Shown here piece after piece: positions 33,392 to 42,922 of a stretch of DNA of 64,000 nt (position 1 is the first letter of the stretch; each line of letters opens with the position of its first letter). Source of the stretch: Nocardia cyriacigeorgica (GTDB lineage Bacteria > Actinomycetota > Actinomycetes > Mycobacteriales > Mycobacteriaceae); NCBI RefSeq assembly GCF_029868385.1, contig NZ_JARWNX010000062.1:496001-560000 (forward strand), in the 5' to 3' direction. Both the position numbers and the translations under genes were made by a program. Under the pieces are notes generated by a model. It saw only the letters and a program-made list of their open reading frames with translations, had not been told where the DNA came from and made no database searches.

Positions 33392-34477
33392 TCAGTCGAA
33401 CAGGTCGAGGGTCGGATGCGGTTCGCGGCCACGGACCTCGATCGACCCGAACACCAGGTCGGGCGGCGGGACCAGGCCGAGATGTTCCCATGCGGTGGCG
33501 GTCGCGACGCGGCCGCGCGGGGTGCGGGCCACCATGCCCGCCCGGACCAGGAACGGTTCGCACACCTCTTCGACGGTGGCGGCCTCCTCCCCCACCGCGA
33601 CCGCGAGCGTCGACACCCCGACCGGTCCGCCGCCGAAACCGCGGACCAGCGCGCCGAGCACGGCGCGGTCGAGCCGGTCGAGGCCGAGGGCGTCGACGTC
33701 GTACACCTGGAGCGCGGCGGCGGCGATCGGCCGGGTGATATGACCGTCGGCGCGGACCTCGGCGTAATCGCGGACCCGGCGCAGCAGCCGGTTGGCGATG
33801 CGCGGGGTGCCGCGGGAACGTCCGGCGATCTCGGCGGCGGCGTCATGGTCGATATCGACGCCGAGGATGCGCGCCGATCGCAACAGGATGCCGAGCAGTT
33901 CACTCGGTTCGTAGAAATCCATATGGCCGGTGAAACCGAAGCGGTCGCGCAGCGGACCGGTCAGCGCACCGGAACGGGTGGTGGCGCCGACCAGGGTGAA
34001 GGGCGCGATATCCAGCGGGATCGAGGTGGCGCCCGGACCCTTGCCGACCACGACGTCGACCCGGAAGTCCTCCATCGCCAGATACAGCATCTCCTCGGCG
34101 GGCCGTGCCATCCGGTGGATCTCATCGATGAACAGGACATCGCCGTCGACCAGATTGCTCAGCATGGCGGCCAGGTCACCGGCGCGTTCCAGTGCGGGGC
34201 CGGAGGTGATGCGCAGGGCGGTGCCGAGTTCGGCGGCGATGATCATCGCCATACTGGTTTTGCCGAGGCCCGGCGGGCCGGACAGCAGGATGTGGTCGGG
34301 GGTGCCACCACGCCCGCGCGCACCGCGCAGGACCAGCGCGAGTTGTTCGCGCACTCGGGGTTGGCCGATGAAATCGTCGAGCGATTTCGGGCGCAGGCTG
34401 GTCTCGATATCGCCGTCGGCGCTGGAATAGTGTGCGCTGACCGGGGATTCGTCGTTGTCGTACTCGTCGTGGTCCAT
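33392..34477 (-). CDS. ruvB: Holliday junction helicase RuvB
   Basis: The AAA+ motor of branch migration, 361 residues. An acidic N-terminal extension precedes LRPKSLDDFIGQ. Walker A is GPPGLGKTSMAM, Walker B LFIDEIHR, sensor VGATTRSG, and arginine finger region GPLRDRFGF. The C-terminal winged helix contains EPFLVRAGMVARTPRGR. It lies 6 bases after ruvA, and converges with the tetR gene. Confidence 0.97.
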   Translation of the reverse strand: MDHDEYDNDESPVSAHYSSADGDIETSLRPKSLDDFIGQPRVREQLALVLRGARGRGGTPDHILLSGPPGLGKTSMAMIIAAELGTALRITSGPALERAGDLAAMLSNLVDGDVLFIDEIHRMARPAEEMLYLAMEDFRVDVVVGKGPGATSIPLDIAPFTLVGATTRSGALTGPLRDRFGFTGHMDFYEPSELLGILLRSARILGVDIDHDAAAEIAGRSRGTPRIANRLLRRVRDYAEVRADGHITRPIAAAALQVYDVDALGLDRLDRAVLGALVRGFGGGPVGVSTLAVAVGEEAATVEEVCEPFLVRAGMVARTPRGRVATATAWEHLGLVPPPDLVFGSIEVRGREPHPTLDLFD

Positions 34478-34483
34478 GCGCGG

Positions 34484-35089
34484 CTACCGGTTCTTGCCCA
34501 GCAGGCCGAGCGCGGCGCGCAGGGCGATCGAGGTGGTGGCGGCCGGATCATCGGCCAGGACGGTGTCGACGGCCTGTTCGGCTTGTTTGAGCGGGAATCC
34601 GAGCCCGGTGAGTGCTTCGACCACCTGATCGCGCACCGGCGTGACGACGGCAGCGGGCGCACTGCCGGGCGGACCGGATTGCACCGGAACCAGATTCACC
34701 TTGTCGCGCAGTTCGACAACCATGCGTTCGGCGCCGCGTTTACCGATGCCGGGTACTCGGGTGAGGGCGGCGACATTGCTTTCCGCCAGTGCCTTGCGTA
34801 GCGCTTCGGGTTCGAGCACCGCGAGCACGGCCATGGCCAGCCGGGGGCCCACCCCCGAGACGGTTTGCAGCAGGCCGAACAGATCGCGCGCCTCGGTATC
34901 GGCGAAGCCGTACAGCGTCATCGAGTCCTCGCGCACGATCATCGCCGTGTACAGCCGCGCCTGTTCACCGCGGGTGAGCCCGGACAGGGTGGCCGGGGTG
35001 GCGTTGAGCCGGTATCCGACGCCCGCCGCCTCGACCACCACATGGTCGAGCGCGATCTCGAGCACCTCACCGCGTACCGACGCGATCAC
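34484..35089 (-). CDS. ruvA: Holliday junction protein RuvA
   Basis: Binds four-way junctions and loads RuvB. It has 201 residues. An OB-fold starts MIASVRGEVLEIALDHVVVEAAGVGY, then two helix-hairpin-helix units SGVGPRLAMAVL and PGIGKRGAERMVVELRDK, and a C-terminal RuvB-binding domain LTGLGFPLKQAEQAV. It overlaps the ruvC stop by 4 bases. Confidence 0.97.
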   Translation of the reverse strand: MIASVRGEVLEIALDHVVVEAAGVGYRLNATPATLSGLTRGEQARLYTAMIVREDSMTLYGFADTEARDLFGLLQTVSGVGPRLAMAVLAVLEPEALRKALAESNVAALTRVPGIGKRGAERMVVELRDKVNLVPVQSGPPGSAPAAVVTPVRDQVVEALTGLGFPLKQAEQAVDTVLADDPAATTSIALRAALGLLGKNR

Positions 35090-35655
35090 CGGCGCACCGC
35101 CTTCCGTTGTCGATCCAGCTTCTCGGCGTACTGCTTACGTGCCTGCTCGGCCTTGGCTTCGGCGCGGGCCATGCGGGCCAGCAGGGGCGCACGCCAACAA
35201 TGACAGATGGCGAGGGCGAGCGCGTCGGCGGCGTCGGCCGGTTTGGGGGCGACCTGAAGCCCGAGAATGCGGGTGACCATTGCCGTCACCTGGGCTTTGT
35301 CCGCGGCGCCGTTGCCGGTGACGGCCGCCTTCACCTCACTGGGGGTGTGGAAGGCGACCGGGATACCGCGGCGCGCGGCGGCCAGGGCGATCACCCCGCC
35401 CGCCTGTGCCGTCCCCATCGCGGTGCGCACGTTGTGCTGGGCGAAGACCCGCTCGATCGCCACCGCGCCGGGGCGGTGGGTGTCCATCCAGTGCTCGGCA
35501 GCGTCGGCGACCCGCATCAGCCGCAGCGCCAGATCCATATCCGCTGGAGTGCGGACGACGTCGACGTCGAGTGCGGTGACCTTCCGGCCGACACCGCCGT
35601 CGACCATGCTGAGCCCGCATCGCGTGAGCCCGGGGTCGACACCCATCACCCGCAC
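35086..35655 (-). CDS. ruvC: Holliday junction resolvase RuvC
   Basis: Cleaves junctions. It has 189 residues. The first catalytic Asp is in VMGVDPGLTRCG, the Glu in VAIERVFAQHN, and later acidic residues in KPADAADALALAICH. The C-terminal tail of about 35 residues is basic. It is the first gene of ruvCAB and has an SOS box 20 bases upstream. Confidence 0.97.
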   Translation of the reverse strand: MRVMGVDPGLTRCGLSMVDGGVGRKVTALDVDVVRTPADMDLALRLMRVADAAEHWMDTHRPGAVAIERVFAQHNVRTAMGTAQAGGVIALAAARRGIPVAFHTPSEVKAAVTGNGAADKAQVTAMVTRILGLQVAPKPADAADALALAICHCWRAPLLARMARAEAKAEQARKQYAEKLDRQRKAVRR

Positions 35656-35675
35656 GGAAACACCCCTTCGGACAC

Positions 35676-35691
35676 GCGAACAGTTGTTCGA
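35676..35691 (-). promoter_or_regulatory. SOS box (LexA site) of ruvCAB
   Basis: GCGAACAGTTGTTCGA differs at one outer base from the actinobacterial/Bacillus-type LexA consensus TCGAAC-N4-GTTCGA. It lies 20 bases before the ruvC start, so the operon should be DNA-damage inducible. Confidence 0.85.
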
Positions 35692-35869
35692 AGTCTAGTG
35701 GACGTGCGGCGGTGACGGTTCCAGCGACACGGATCCACCCGGCGACCCCGCGACCGCCGGTAGAGCGATTCCCACACCTGGCCCCAACCCTAGAGGTGAC
35801 GTAGGGTCCCGTGCGCCGCATGTCATGACATGCGGTGGCAGTACATGTAGTGAATGGAGTTGGAACAGC

Positions 35870-37756
35870 GTGTCGTTTTTGACAAAGGTCACCGGCTTGG
35901 CGGCGGCCGGGATGATCGGCTTGGTTCCCGTAGCCACACCCGCCCTCGCCCAGCAATCCCCGCAACAAACCCAGTACGCGCCGACGATGCTGGTGCTCGA
36001 CGCGTCCGGGTCGATGCTCGCGCCCGATCCCAGCGGTGGAACCAAGATGGACGCCGCGAAGACCGCGGTGCGGACCTTCGTCGCCTCGGCGCCCGACGCC
36101 TCTCGCGTCGGCCTGACGGTCTACGGCACCGAGACCGGCAATTCGGATGCGGAGAAGGATGCGGGCTGTCGCGATGTCCGGGTGCTCGAACCCGCCGAGG
36201 CCATCGACAAATCCGCGCTGACGTCGGCGGTCGATCAGATCGCGCCACGCGGTTACACCCCGATCGGTACCTCGCTGCGTACCGCCAACGACGCGCTGCC
36301 CGACGAGGGGCCCAAGTCGATCGTCCTGGTCTCCGACGGCCTCGACACCTGCACGCCGCCCGACCCGTGTGAGGTCGCGCGTGAACTCGAGGCGCAGGGC
36401 ACCGATCTCGTCGTGCACGCCATCGGTTTCGGGGTCGACGATCCCTCCCGAGCTCAGCTCACCTGTATTGCGCAGAGCACCGGCGGCACCTACACCGACG
36501 CCGTCGACGGCGAAACTCTCGAGCAGGTGCTGCCACGGGTGAGTGCCACCGCATTGCGCAACTACGCCGCCGCTGGCATCCCGATCGAGGGCACCGACGG
36601 TTACCGGGACGCGCCGGTCGCCGAGCCCGGCCAGTATCTGGATGTGCTCGGGCGGGAGAAGCCCCGCTACTACGCGGTGGACGTACCCGAGGGCGCGACA
36701 GCGTATTTCAGTGGCACCGTCTCGTTCCCGCGCGGCGGTGAGGCCCTGTTCGCGAACAACCGGCTCGATCTGCGCGTCTTCGGCGCCGATGGGCACGACT
36801 GCCATGTCTACGAGAACGAGCTGGCCACCCGATCGGCCGATGGTGTCGCGTTGACGGTCGGCACGGTGTGGGAGGGTGCGACGAAACCGGAGTCCGACAG
36901 CCCGGGCACTGCCGAATGCACCGGCGGCGGCCGGTACTACTTCACCCTGGAATGGGCCCATGTCGCCGATAACGCACCGGCGCAGCTGCCGATCGAGATC
37001 TCGGTCGGTATCGAGCCCGCGGTGACCGATCCCGGCGCGGCCGCCGATCCGACGCCGGTCACGTTCACCGCCCAGGATGGTCCGGTGGTGCCGGTGACCG
37101 GCGGCGGATCGTTCAATGTCGCGGCGACCCTGCCCGAATCCGGCCGGTACACCGATACCTTGCAGCGCGGTGAATTCGTCTTCTACCGGGTGAAACTGGA
37201 CTGGGGTCAGGCGCTGGCCTACCGGGTGCGGTTCGCCGAGACGCCCGGTCGTGGATCCGAGAACATCTCCAATATCGCGACCACGCTCTACGCGCCCTAC
37301 CGGGAGGAACTGGACTCCGACACCACCTCTTACGGTGGGCAGGAGAAGACATTGCCGACCAATGATCCCGCGTTGGCGACCGCGCCGATCCGCTATCTGA
37401 ATCGCGAGGCCAACGGCGATATCGCGAAACAGGCCGTGGCCGGTTGGTATTACATCGCGGTGAAATTGAGCCCCGCGGCAGGCGAGGGCCGAGCCGCGGG
37501 CGTGCCGATCGAGCTGGAACTCGATGTCAGCGGCGAGCCGGAACCCGGACCGCAGTACCGGGAGGCCTCGGGTGAAACGTTCGGCAACGACAAGCCGGTC
37601 GATCGCCCCGGCGGTGATCAGACGGTCGCCGCCGCGGATTCCGGCGACGATGACGGAATATCGCCGGTGGTGTGGGTCGCGAGCGCGCTCGGGGTATGCG
37701 TGGTGGCCGCCCTCGGCATTCTCGTCGTGCTGATCCGCCGACGCGGGACACGCTGA
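35870..37756 (+). CDS. Secreted, membrane-anchored VWA-domain protein
   Basis: A surface protein of 628 residues. The signal peptide ends near ATPALA-QQ (about residue 27). The VWA domain (about 35-225) has an intact MIDAS: MLVLDASGSM, the Thr in GYTPIGTSL and the Asp in VLVSDGLDTC. A long beta-rich region follows. A C-terminal TM (SPVVWVASALGVCVVAALGI) before RRRGTR anchors it to the membrane. Start GTG 35870 is chosen so the signal peptide is N-terminal. Its ligand is unknown. Confidence 0.85.
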   Translation: MSFLTKVTGLAAAGMIGLVPVATPALAQQSPQQTQYAPTMLVLDASGSMLAPDPSGGTKMDAAKTAVRTFVASAPDASRVGLTVYGTETGNSDAEKDAGCRDVRVLEPAEAIDKSALTSAVDQIAPRGYTPIGTSLRTANDALPDEGPKSIVLVSDGLDTCTPPDPCEVARELEAQGTDLVVHAIGFGVDDPSRAQLTCIAQSTGGTYTDAVDGETLEQVLPRVSATALRNYAAAGIPIEGTDGYRDAPVAEPGQYLDVLGREKPRYYAVDVPEGATAYFSGTVSFPRGGEALFANNRLDLRVFGADGHDCHVYENELATRSADGVALTVGTVWEGATKPESDSPGTAECTGGGRYYFTLEWAHVADNAPAQLPIEISVGIEPAVTDPGAAADPTPVTFTAQDGPVVPVTGGGSFNVAATLPESGRYTDTLQRGEFVFYRVKLDWGQALAYRVRFAETPGRGSENISNIATTLYAPYREELDSDTTSYGGQEKTLPTNDPALATAPIRYLNREANGDIAKQAVAGWYYIAVKLSPAAGEGRAAGVPIELELDVSGEPEPGPQYREASGETFGNDKPVDRPGGDQTVAAADSGDDDGISPVVWVASALGVCVVAALGILVVLIRRRGTR

Positions 37757-37819
37757 GCCGAGCCCCGGTGCGTCGGTCTCATTCCGCGATGAGGCCGACG
37801 CGCCGGGCACGGGCCGTGA

Positions 37820-38683
37820 TCATTTGCTCGGGTACTTGTAGAACCCTTCGCCGGTGGCTATGCCGAGTTTGCCCTTGTCGATGTAGTTCTCCTTCAGGAA
37901 CGCGGCGAAGCGCTGGGCGGCCTCGTCGCCGTGTACGGAGATGTTGTACGGGGTGGTGAGCCCGATGATGTCGAAGATCTGGAACGGCCCCATGGGCGCG
38001 CCGGTGGCGATCTTCCACGTCTTGTCGACGGTCTCTGGTTCGGCGTAGCCGTCGGCGACCAGCTCACCCGCGGCGTTCAGGAACGGCACGAGCAGCGAGT
38101 TCAGCACATAGCCCGCCTTCTCCTTGTGCAGTTCGATCGGCACCATGCCGATGTCCTTCGCGAACTGCACCACCGTGGCGAACACCTGCGGATCGGTATC
38201 GGCGGTGCCCATCACCTCGGCGGTATTGAAGGCCCAGACGCGGTTGGCGAAGTGCAGTGCGAGGAACTTGTCCGGCCGTCCGGTCGCGTCTTTCATATCG
38301 CTGGGCAGAAGTGTGGAGGAGTTGGTCGCGAAGATGGTCTCGGGTGGGGCCAGTTTGCCCAGCTCGGTGTAGGTATCGATCTTGATCTGCAAGACCTCGG
38401 GGATCGCCTCGATCACCAGATCCGCTTCGCGCACCGCGTCGGCCAGATCGGCGGAGAGCCGGATCCGTGCGCGACCCTGTTCGGCCTTGCCGTCGGCCGC
38501 GCCGGGTACCTCCTCCCGATAGGTCTGCACCAGACCGTCGAATCTGGACGTCGCCTTCTCCAGAGCGGCGTCGTCGATGTCGTAGGCGACCACGTCGAAG
38601 CCGCTGTAGGCGGTCTGGAAGGCGATCTGCGAACCGAGCACACCCGTGCCGAGCACGGTGACCTTACCGATGGTTCCGGTCAT
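37820..38683 (-). CDS. 3-hydroxyacyl-CoA dehydrogenase
   Basis: NAD-dependent oxidation of 3-hydroxyacyl-CoA (3-hydroxybutyryl-CoA type). It has 287 residues with Rossmann motif VTVLGTGVLGSQIAFQTA, the catalytic segment FATNSSTLLPSDM and ALHFANRVWAFNTAEVM with the active-site His, and a C-terminal domain with GYVLNSLLVPFLNAAGELV. ATG 38683 has an AGG-rich stretch upstream. Confidence 0.9.
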   Translation of the reverse strand: MTGTIGKVTVLGTGVLGSQIAFQTAYSGFDVVAYDIDDAALEKATSRFDGLVQTYREEVPGAADGKAEQGRARIRLSADLADAVREADLVIEAIPEVLQIKIDTYTELGKLAPPETIFATNSSTLLPSDMKDATGRPDKFLALHFANRVWAFNTAEVMGTADTDPQVFATVVQFAKDIGMVPIELHKEKAGYVLNSLLVPFLNAAGELVADGYAEPETVDKTWKIATGAPMGPFQIFDIIGLTTPYNISVHGDEAAQRFAAFLKENYIDKGKLGIATGEGFYKYPSK

Positions 38684-38837
38684 AACCCTGCCTTTCCCTG
38701 GCGGACACCGGACGCCCCGCGCGGGCGTCGGCAATGGAGTTCCGAACGAAAAAGCCGATCCCCCAGCACGCTACTAGCAGGGGTCGACCGCGTCGACCGA
38801 GCGTATGCACCGGCGAGACACCGCGCCCGGCCGACAA

Positions 38838-39758
38838 TCAGGCGACCGACCGCTGCCCGCCGTCGTCGAACACCTCGGCCAGCAATGCCGCGAGCCGCCG
38901 GAGCCTGGGCTCCGGTCGCGCACCGCGCCACACCAGGGCCAGCTGTGAGTCCTCGTCGAGTCCGTCGACCGGTAGGTAGCGGATATCGGTGCGCCGGTTG
39001 CGTTGTGCTGTCGGCGCGCACACCAGCATCGCGTGCTGCCCGGCGGCCGCGAGCGCCAGCGCCTCCTGGACGGTGGCGACCTCGACGCTGGACGAAACGA
39101 CCCGGCCGAGCGGGGTGAAGGCCGGTGTGTGCGCCTGCTGCCAGTAGCCGGGTGCGTCACCGGCGATGGCGATGAGATCGGCGCGGGCCAATTCCTCGGC
39201 GTCGATCCTTTCCCGTTGGGCCAGTACGTGTTCCACACCGACGGCCAGCAGCCGCGATTCGGGCGGGAACGCGTATCCGACGGTCAGATCCGGCTCCCGA
39301 ACCGGCAGCAGGACCACCGCGGCGTCGACGGTTCTGGCGCGCAACGCGCCGAACGGGTCGCCGAGCGGTAGCTCCCGCACGGTCAGCGATATGTCGGGAT
39401 GTTCGGTGCGGAACCGACCGAACGCGCAGGTCACCGTTTCGTAGGCGGTGCCCTGAAAACCGAGCCGCAGCTGATCGGCTACGCCCTGCCTGGCACGGAC
39501 CCGCTCGGTGTCGACGGCGTCGACCAGCTCCTGATATCGCGGCCCGACCGAACGGACGAACTCGAGTCCGAAGGCGGTCAGCGCAACCCGGCGGCTGGTC
39601 CGATCGACCAGCCGGGCCCCGATCTTGCGTTCGAGTGCCGCCACCAGTTGGCTGACCCGGCTCTGCGATACCCGCAGCCGGTCGGCGGTCCGACCGAAAT
39701 GCAGCTCGTCGGCGAGTACGAGCAGCGTCTCGATCTCGCGCAGGGGCAGTTCCGGCAT
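38838..39758 (-). CDS. LysR-family transcriptional regulator
   Basis: A 306-residue regulator. The N-terminal HTH is REIETLLVLADELHFGRTADRLRVSQSRVSQLVAALERKIG. The periplasmic-binding-like effector domain follows with LRLGFQGTAYETV. ATG 39758 is preceded by GAGAGG. It is divergent from an MFS efflux gene 108 bases away, which it probably controls. Confidence 0.9.
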   Translation of the reverse strand: MPELPLREIETLLVLADELHFGRTADRLRVSQSRVSQLVAALERKIGARLVDRTSRRVALTAFGLEFVRSVGPRYQELVDAVDTERVRARQGVADQLRLGFQGTAYETVTCAFGRFRTEHPDISLTVRELPLGDPFGALRARTVDAAVVLLPVREPDLTVGYAFPPESRLLAVGVEHVLAQRERIDAEELARADLIAIAGDAPGYWQQAHTPAFTPLGRVVSSSVEVATVQEALALAAAGQHAMLVCAPTAQRNRRTDIRYLPVDGLDEDSQLALVWRGARPEPRLRRLAALLAEVFDDGGQRSVA

Positions 39759-39803
39759 GCACGGTTCCTCTCGGCCGTTCATCGAACCGATTCCGATGAA
39801 CTC

Positions 39804-39828
39804 AGCTGATCGAACGATGAGCTGATCG
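39804..39828. promoter_or_regulatory. Direct repeats in the LysR/MFS divergent promoter
   Basis: AGCTGATCG occurs at 39804-39812 and 39820-39828, 16 bases apart, between the two divergent starts. Spaced direct repeats fit binding of a LysR oligomer, but this is inference. Confidence 0.35.
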
Positions 39829-39866
39829 TCGTTGTTCCGCCCTGCGCCGCCTCGTTGACTGGATGC

Positions 39867-41066
39867 ATGACCATTGCGAATCGAATCCGCACCACCGTCA
39901 CCGACGATCCGGTGACCCCCCGCGGCGGCTGGCCCGCGGTCGCCGTGCTCACCATGGCCACCTTCGTGGTGGTCACCTCCGAGATGCTGCCGGTCGGCGT
40001 GCTGACTCCGATGTCGCAGGGGCTGGGTATCTCGGCGGGCAGCACCGGGTTCAGCCTCGCCATCACCGGCATCGTCACCGCGGTCACCGCTCCGTTGGTC
40101 GTGCGACTGATCGGTGCGATCGACCGACGGACCGTGCTCTCGGCGGCCACAGTGGTGCTCGCGGTCGGAAACCTGATGACCGCGCTGGCCCAGGGCTTCA
40201 CCCTGCTCGCGCTGGGCCGGGTGATCGTCGGGATCGGGATGGGCGCGGTATGGGCCCTTGCGGCGGCCGTCGTACCTCGCCTGGTGCGGGAACGACATGG
40301 CGCGACGGCGGTGTCCATCGTCGTCGGCGGAGTCGCGGCGGCCTCGGTGCTCGGTGTCCCCGCGGGGACTTTCGTCGGTGAACTCGCGGGCTGGCGCAGC
40401 GCGTTCGCTCTGCTCACCGCGACCGCGCTGGCGTTGAGTGTGGCGTTGGTCCTCATGCTCCCGCGGTTGCCCCGGCAGGCTGGCGCCGGTCGAGCGGGCG
40501 GCGAACCGCCGCGGCTGTGGCGGATCCCCGCGGTCCGCACGGGACTCGCCGCGGTCGCCTTCGTCGTCACCGCCCATTTCGCCGCCTACACCTATGTGCG
40601 TCCCACGCTCGAGGATCTCGCCGGGCTCGACGCTTCGGCGGTATCGGCCCTGCTGCTGGTCTACGGCGTCTGTGGGCTGGTCGGGAACTTCGCGGCGGGC
40701 GCGGGTGCGGCACGCCGCGCCAGGATCACGTTGCTCGTCCTGGTCGGCGGTGTCACCGTGGCCCTGCTGGTGCTCACGCTCGCTGTGTCGGTCGTCGGCG
40801 CGGTGGTCGCGATGACGGTATGGGGGCTCGCCTACGGCGGCCTGTCGGTCTGCGGTCAGCTCTGGGTGAGCCAGGCCGCACCGGAGCACCGTGAGCAGGC
40901 GACAGGCCTGTACGCGGGGGTGTTCACCGGCAGTATCGCCCTCGGCGCGTTCGCCGGTGGCATCGTCATCGACTCCGCAGGCCTGCGACCGCTGCTGTGG
41001 GGCGCGATCGCGGCGGCCGCCGTGGCGTTGCCGATCGCGGCGGCGGGCCGGGCGCCGCGGCGATGA
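39867..41066 (+). CDS. MFS transporter, DHA1 type
   Basis: A 12-TM efflux transporter of 399 residues. FVVVTSEMLPVGVLTPMSQGLG at TM1 is typical of the sugar-efflux/AraJ-like DHA1 group; GAIDRRTVL is the TM2-3 loop and ALGRVIVGIGMGAVWALA is TM4. The ATG at 39867 is chosen over one 12 bases upstream. The substrate is unknown; paired with a LysR regulator. Confidence 0.88.
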   Translation: MTIANRIRTTVTDDPVTPRGGWPAVAVLTMATFVVVTSEMLPVGVLTPMSQGLGISAGSTGFSLAITGIVTAVTAPLVVRLIGAIDRRTVLSAATVVLAVGNLMTALAQGFTLLALGRVIVGIGMGAVWALAAAVVPRLVRERHGATAVSIVVGGVAAASVLGVPAGTFVGELAGWRSAFALLTATALALSVALVLMLPRLPRQAGAGRAGGEPPRLWRIPAVRTGLAAVAFVVTAHFAAYTYVRPTLEDLAGLDASAVSALLLVYGVCGLVGNFAAGAGAARRARITLLVLVGGVTVALLVLTLAVSVVGAVVAMTVWGLAYGGLSVCGQLWVSQAAPEHREQATGLYAGVFTGSIALGAFAGGIVIDSAGLRPLLWGAIAAAAVALPIAAAGRAPRR

Positions 41067-41080
41067 GTGCGCGGGCGGGA

Positions 41081-41593
41081 TCAGCTCGGGGCGTGGGCGG
41101 CGAAGGCGGTGAAGGCGCGCTCGTCGAACAACACGAAGCGAGCCACCCGCACCGATGTGCTGGTGCTACGCACCGTTTCGACAGCGATACGGGCGCCATC
41201 GTCGATCGGCCAGCCGAAGATGCCGGTCGAGATCGCCGGGAACGCGACGGTGGCCGCGCCCAGTTCATCGGCCACCCGAAGGGATTCGCGGTAGCAGGAG
41301 GCCAGCAGGGCGGAACGGTCGTCACCGGCCGACCAGACCGGCCCGACGGTGTGGATGACCCAGCGGGCCGGAAGGTCACCCGCCGTCGTGGCCACCGCAT
41401 GACCTGTCGGCAGACCCTTGCCGTAGTGGGCGGCGCGCAGTTCGCGGCAGGCGGCCAGGATCGCCGGACCGCCCCGCCGGTGGATCGCACCGTCGACTCC
41501 CCCGCCACCGAGCAGCGAGGAATTCGCGGCGTTCACCACCGCGTCGACGTCCTGTTCGGTGATGTCTCCGCGCACGAACAGCAGCTCGACCAT
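41081..41593 (-). CDS. Macrodomain protein, ADP-ribose-acting
   Basis: A 170-residue macrodomain: VRGDITEQDVDAVVNAANSSLLGGGGVDGAIHRRGG at the N-terminus carries the Asn and glycine loop of MacroD/YmdB-type O-acetyl-ADP-ribose deacetylases, and FPAISTGIFGWPIDDGARIAVE forms the second ligand loop. It probably hydrolyses O-acetyl-ADP-ribose or protein ADP-ribosylation. ATG 41593 matches the start of the fold. Confidence 0.92.
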   Translation of the reverse strand: MVELLFVRGDITEQDVDAVVNAANSSLLGGGGVDGAIHRRGGPAILAACRELRAAHYGKGLPTGHAVATTAGDLPARWVIHTVGPVWSAGDDRSALLASCYRESLRVADELGAATVAFPAISTGIFGWPIDDGARIAVETVRSTSTSVRVARFVLFDERAFTAFAAHAPS

Positions 41594-41739
41594 GCCTCGA
41601 TTCTCACCGGCAGACCGCGGCGTCGCCACCCGGTTTCCCGGGTGATCCCGATGCAGCCGGGCATATCGTTGGCAAACCGATGCGCATACCGGTGGCGAAT
41701 GTCCCGCACTCGGGCCGCTCGCGCTTCTACCATCCGAGC

Positions 41740-41946
41740 ATGAGCAATGGCGCCAAGGCTGTCCTCGAGGGCGGGCCGCAGGACCTGCCCGCACGTATCG
41801 TGCCGATCACTCCGCCGGGGTTCGAGCTGAAGATCCCGTTCAAAGGTGGTTACGAACATTTCAAGACCACCGGACGAGAGCAGGACACGCCCGAGGGCCG
41901 ACTGCCGGTCTACGCCTGGAGCGATCGCACCGAAATCGCGGAGTGA
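41740..41946 (+). CDS. DUF5988-like small protein
   Basis: A 68-residue protein with AVLEGGPQDLPARIV, GGYEHFKTTGRE and the end RLPVYAWSDRTEIAE. This order (L-x-G-G-P-x-x-L, Y-E-H-F, V-Y-x-W-x-x-R-T-x-x-A-E) resembles the DUF5988 family of actinobacteria, which has no known role. ATG 41740 gives the family length. Confidence 0.75.
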   Translation: MSNGAKAVLEGGPQDLPARIVPITPPGFELKIPFKGGYEHFKTTGREQDTPEGRLPVYAWSDRTEIAE

Positions 41947-42034
41947 CCCACCCGCATCCCTTCGGGCGGCGGCGCCGATAGGGCCGCCGCCCACTCCCCT
42001 GCTCGATTCGTCGGGTCGAACGATCGACAAACGC

Positions 42035-42050
42035 GTAACCACATGGTTAC
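42035..42050. promoter_or_regulatory. Operator of the ArsR/SRPBCC operon
   Basis: GTAACCA and TGGTTAC are perfect inverted repeats separated by CA, nine bases before the ArsR start codon. The site overlaps the probable promoter and suggests autoregulation. Confidence 0.6.
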
Positions 42051-42059
42051 ACTTTTGCT

Positions 42060-42419
42060 GTGGACGAGGTAGCGAGCGCGATCGCTGATCCGATCCGCCG
42101 GGACATCCTGGAGATGCTGCGCGGCACCCGGCTCACCGCCGGTGAGATCGCCGGGCAGTTCACCATCAGCAGACCGGCGATCAGCAGGCATCTGCGCGTC
42201 CTACGCGCGAGCGGGCTGGTGCGCGACGAACTCGTCGGCAGACAGCGCTACTACCGGCTCGACACCACGCCACTCGAAGCGCTCACCGAATGGCTGGCCG
42301 GATTCGCCCGGCCCGCCATCTGGGAACACCACCTCGACGCACTCGACACCGAGGTCTACCGGACCAGGCGTGAGCGCCGGTCCGCACAGCCCCCGACGAC
42401 AGAGGAGAACCTCGCATGA
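42060..42419 (+). CDS. ArsR-family regulator
   Basis: A 119-residue winged-helix repressor: IADPIRRDILEMLRGTRLTAGEIAGQFTISRPAISRHLRVLRASGLV is the HTH. No metal-binding Cys pair is visible, so it is of the type coupled to SRPBCC genes rather than a metal sensor. GTG 42060 is the start. It overlaps the next gene by 4 bases. Confidence 0.9.
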   Translation: MDEVASAIADPIRRDILEMLRGTRLTAGEIAGQFTISRPAISRHLRVLRASGLVRDELVGRQRYYRLDTTPLEALTEWLAGFARPAIWEHHLDALDTEVYRTRRERRSAQPPTTEENLA

Positions 42420-42922
42420 CACCCCGGCCCACCGGACGACTGTTCCCCGCACAGACGGGCCGCGATCTGGTCCTGACCCGCACCTACCGCGCCCCGATCG
42501 AGGACGTCTGGGCGAGCATCACCGACTCCGACCGCACCGCCCGCTGGTTCGGCCCGTGGAAGGGCGAGGCACGGGTGGGCGCGACCGTCCAGGTGCAGAT
42601 GGTCTTCGAAGACGAGCAGCCGTGGATGGATATGCGGATCGACGCCTGCGATCCGCCCCGCCACCTCGGCATCTCCGCCGAAGACGAGGCCGGGTCCTGG
42701 TTCCTGGACGTGGTCCTCACCGAAACCGGCGATACCACCGAACTCCGCTTCACCCATCATCTGCGCACCGAGGACGAAATCGCCCAGGCCCCGCAGGTCG
42801 GCCCGGGCTGGGAGTACTACCTGGACCTGCTCGGGGCGGCCCGTGCGAACACCGACCACCCCGACTTCGACGACTACTACCCCGCGATGAAGCAGTACTA
42901 CGAACAGCAGTTGGACAGTTAG
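42416..42922 (+). CDS. SRPBCC/AHSA1-domain protein
   Basis: A 168-residue START-like protein: LTRTYRAPIEDVWASITDSDRTARWFGPWKGEARVG at the start and GWEYYLDLLGAAR near the end are typical of the Activator of Hsp90 ATPase-1-like group, which binds hydrophobic ligands. It is translationally coupled to the ArsR gene; such pairs are common and often answer to stress. Confidence 0.88.
   Translation: MTPRPTGRLFPAQTGRDLVLTRTYRAPIEDVWASITDSDRTARWFGPWKGEARVGATVQVQMVFEDEQPWMDMRIDACDPPRHLGISAEDEAGSWFLDVVLTETGDTTELRFTHHLRTEDEIAQAPQVGPGWEYYLDLLGAARANTDHPDFDDYYPAMKQYYEQQLDS

Noticed and set aside
38684..38837. Gene between the hydroxyacyl-CoA dehydrogenase and LysR genes
   Set aside because: Too short, and no frame has a start with a ribosome site or domain.
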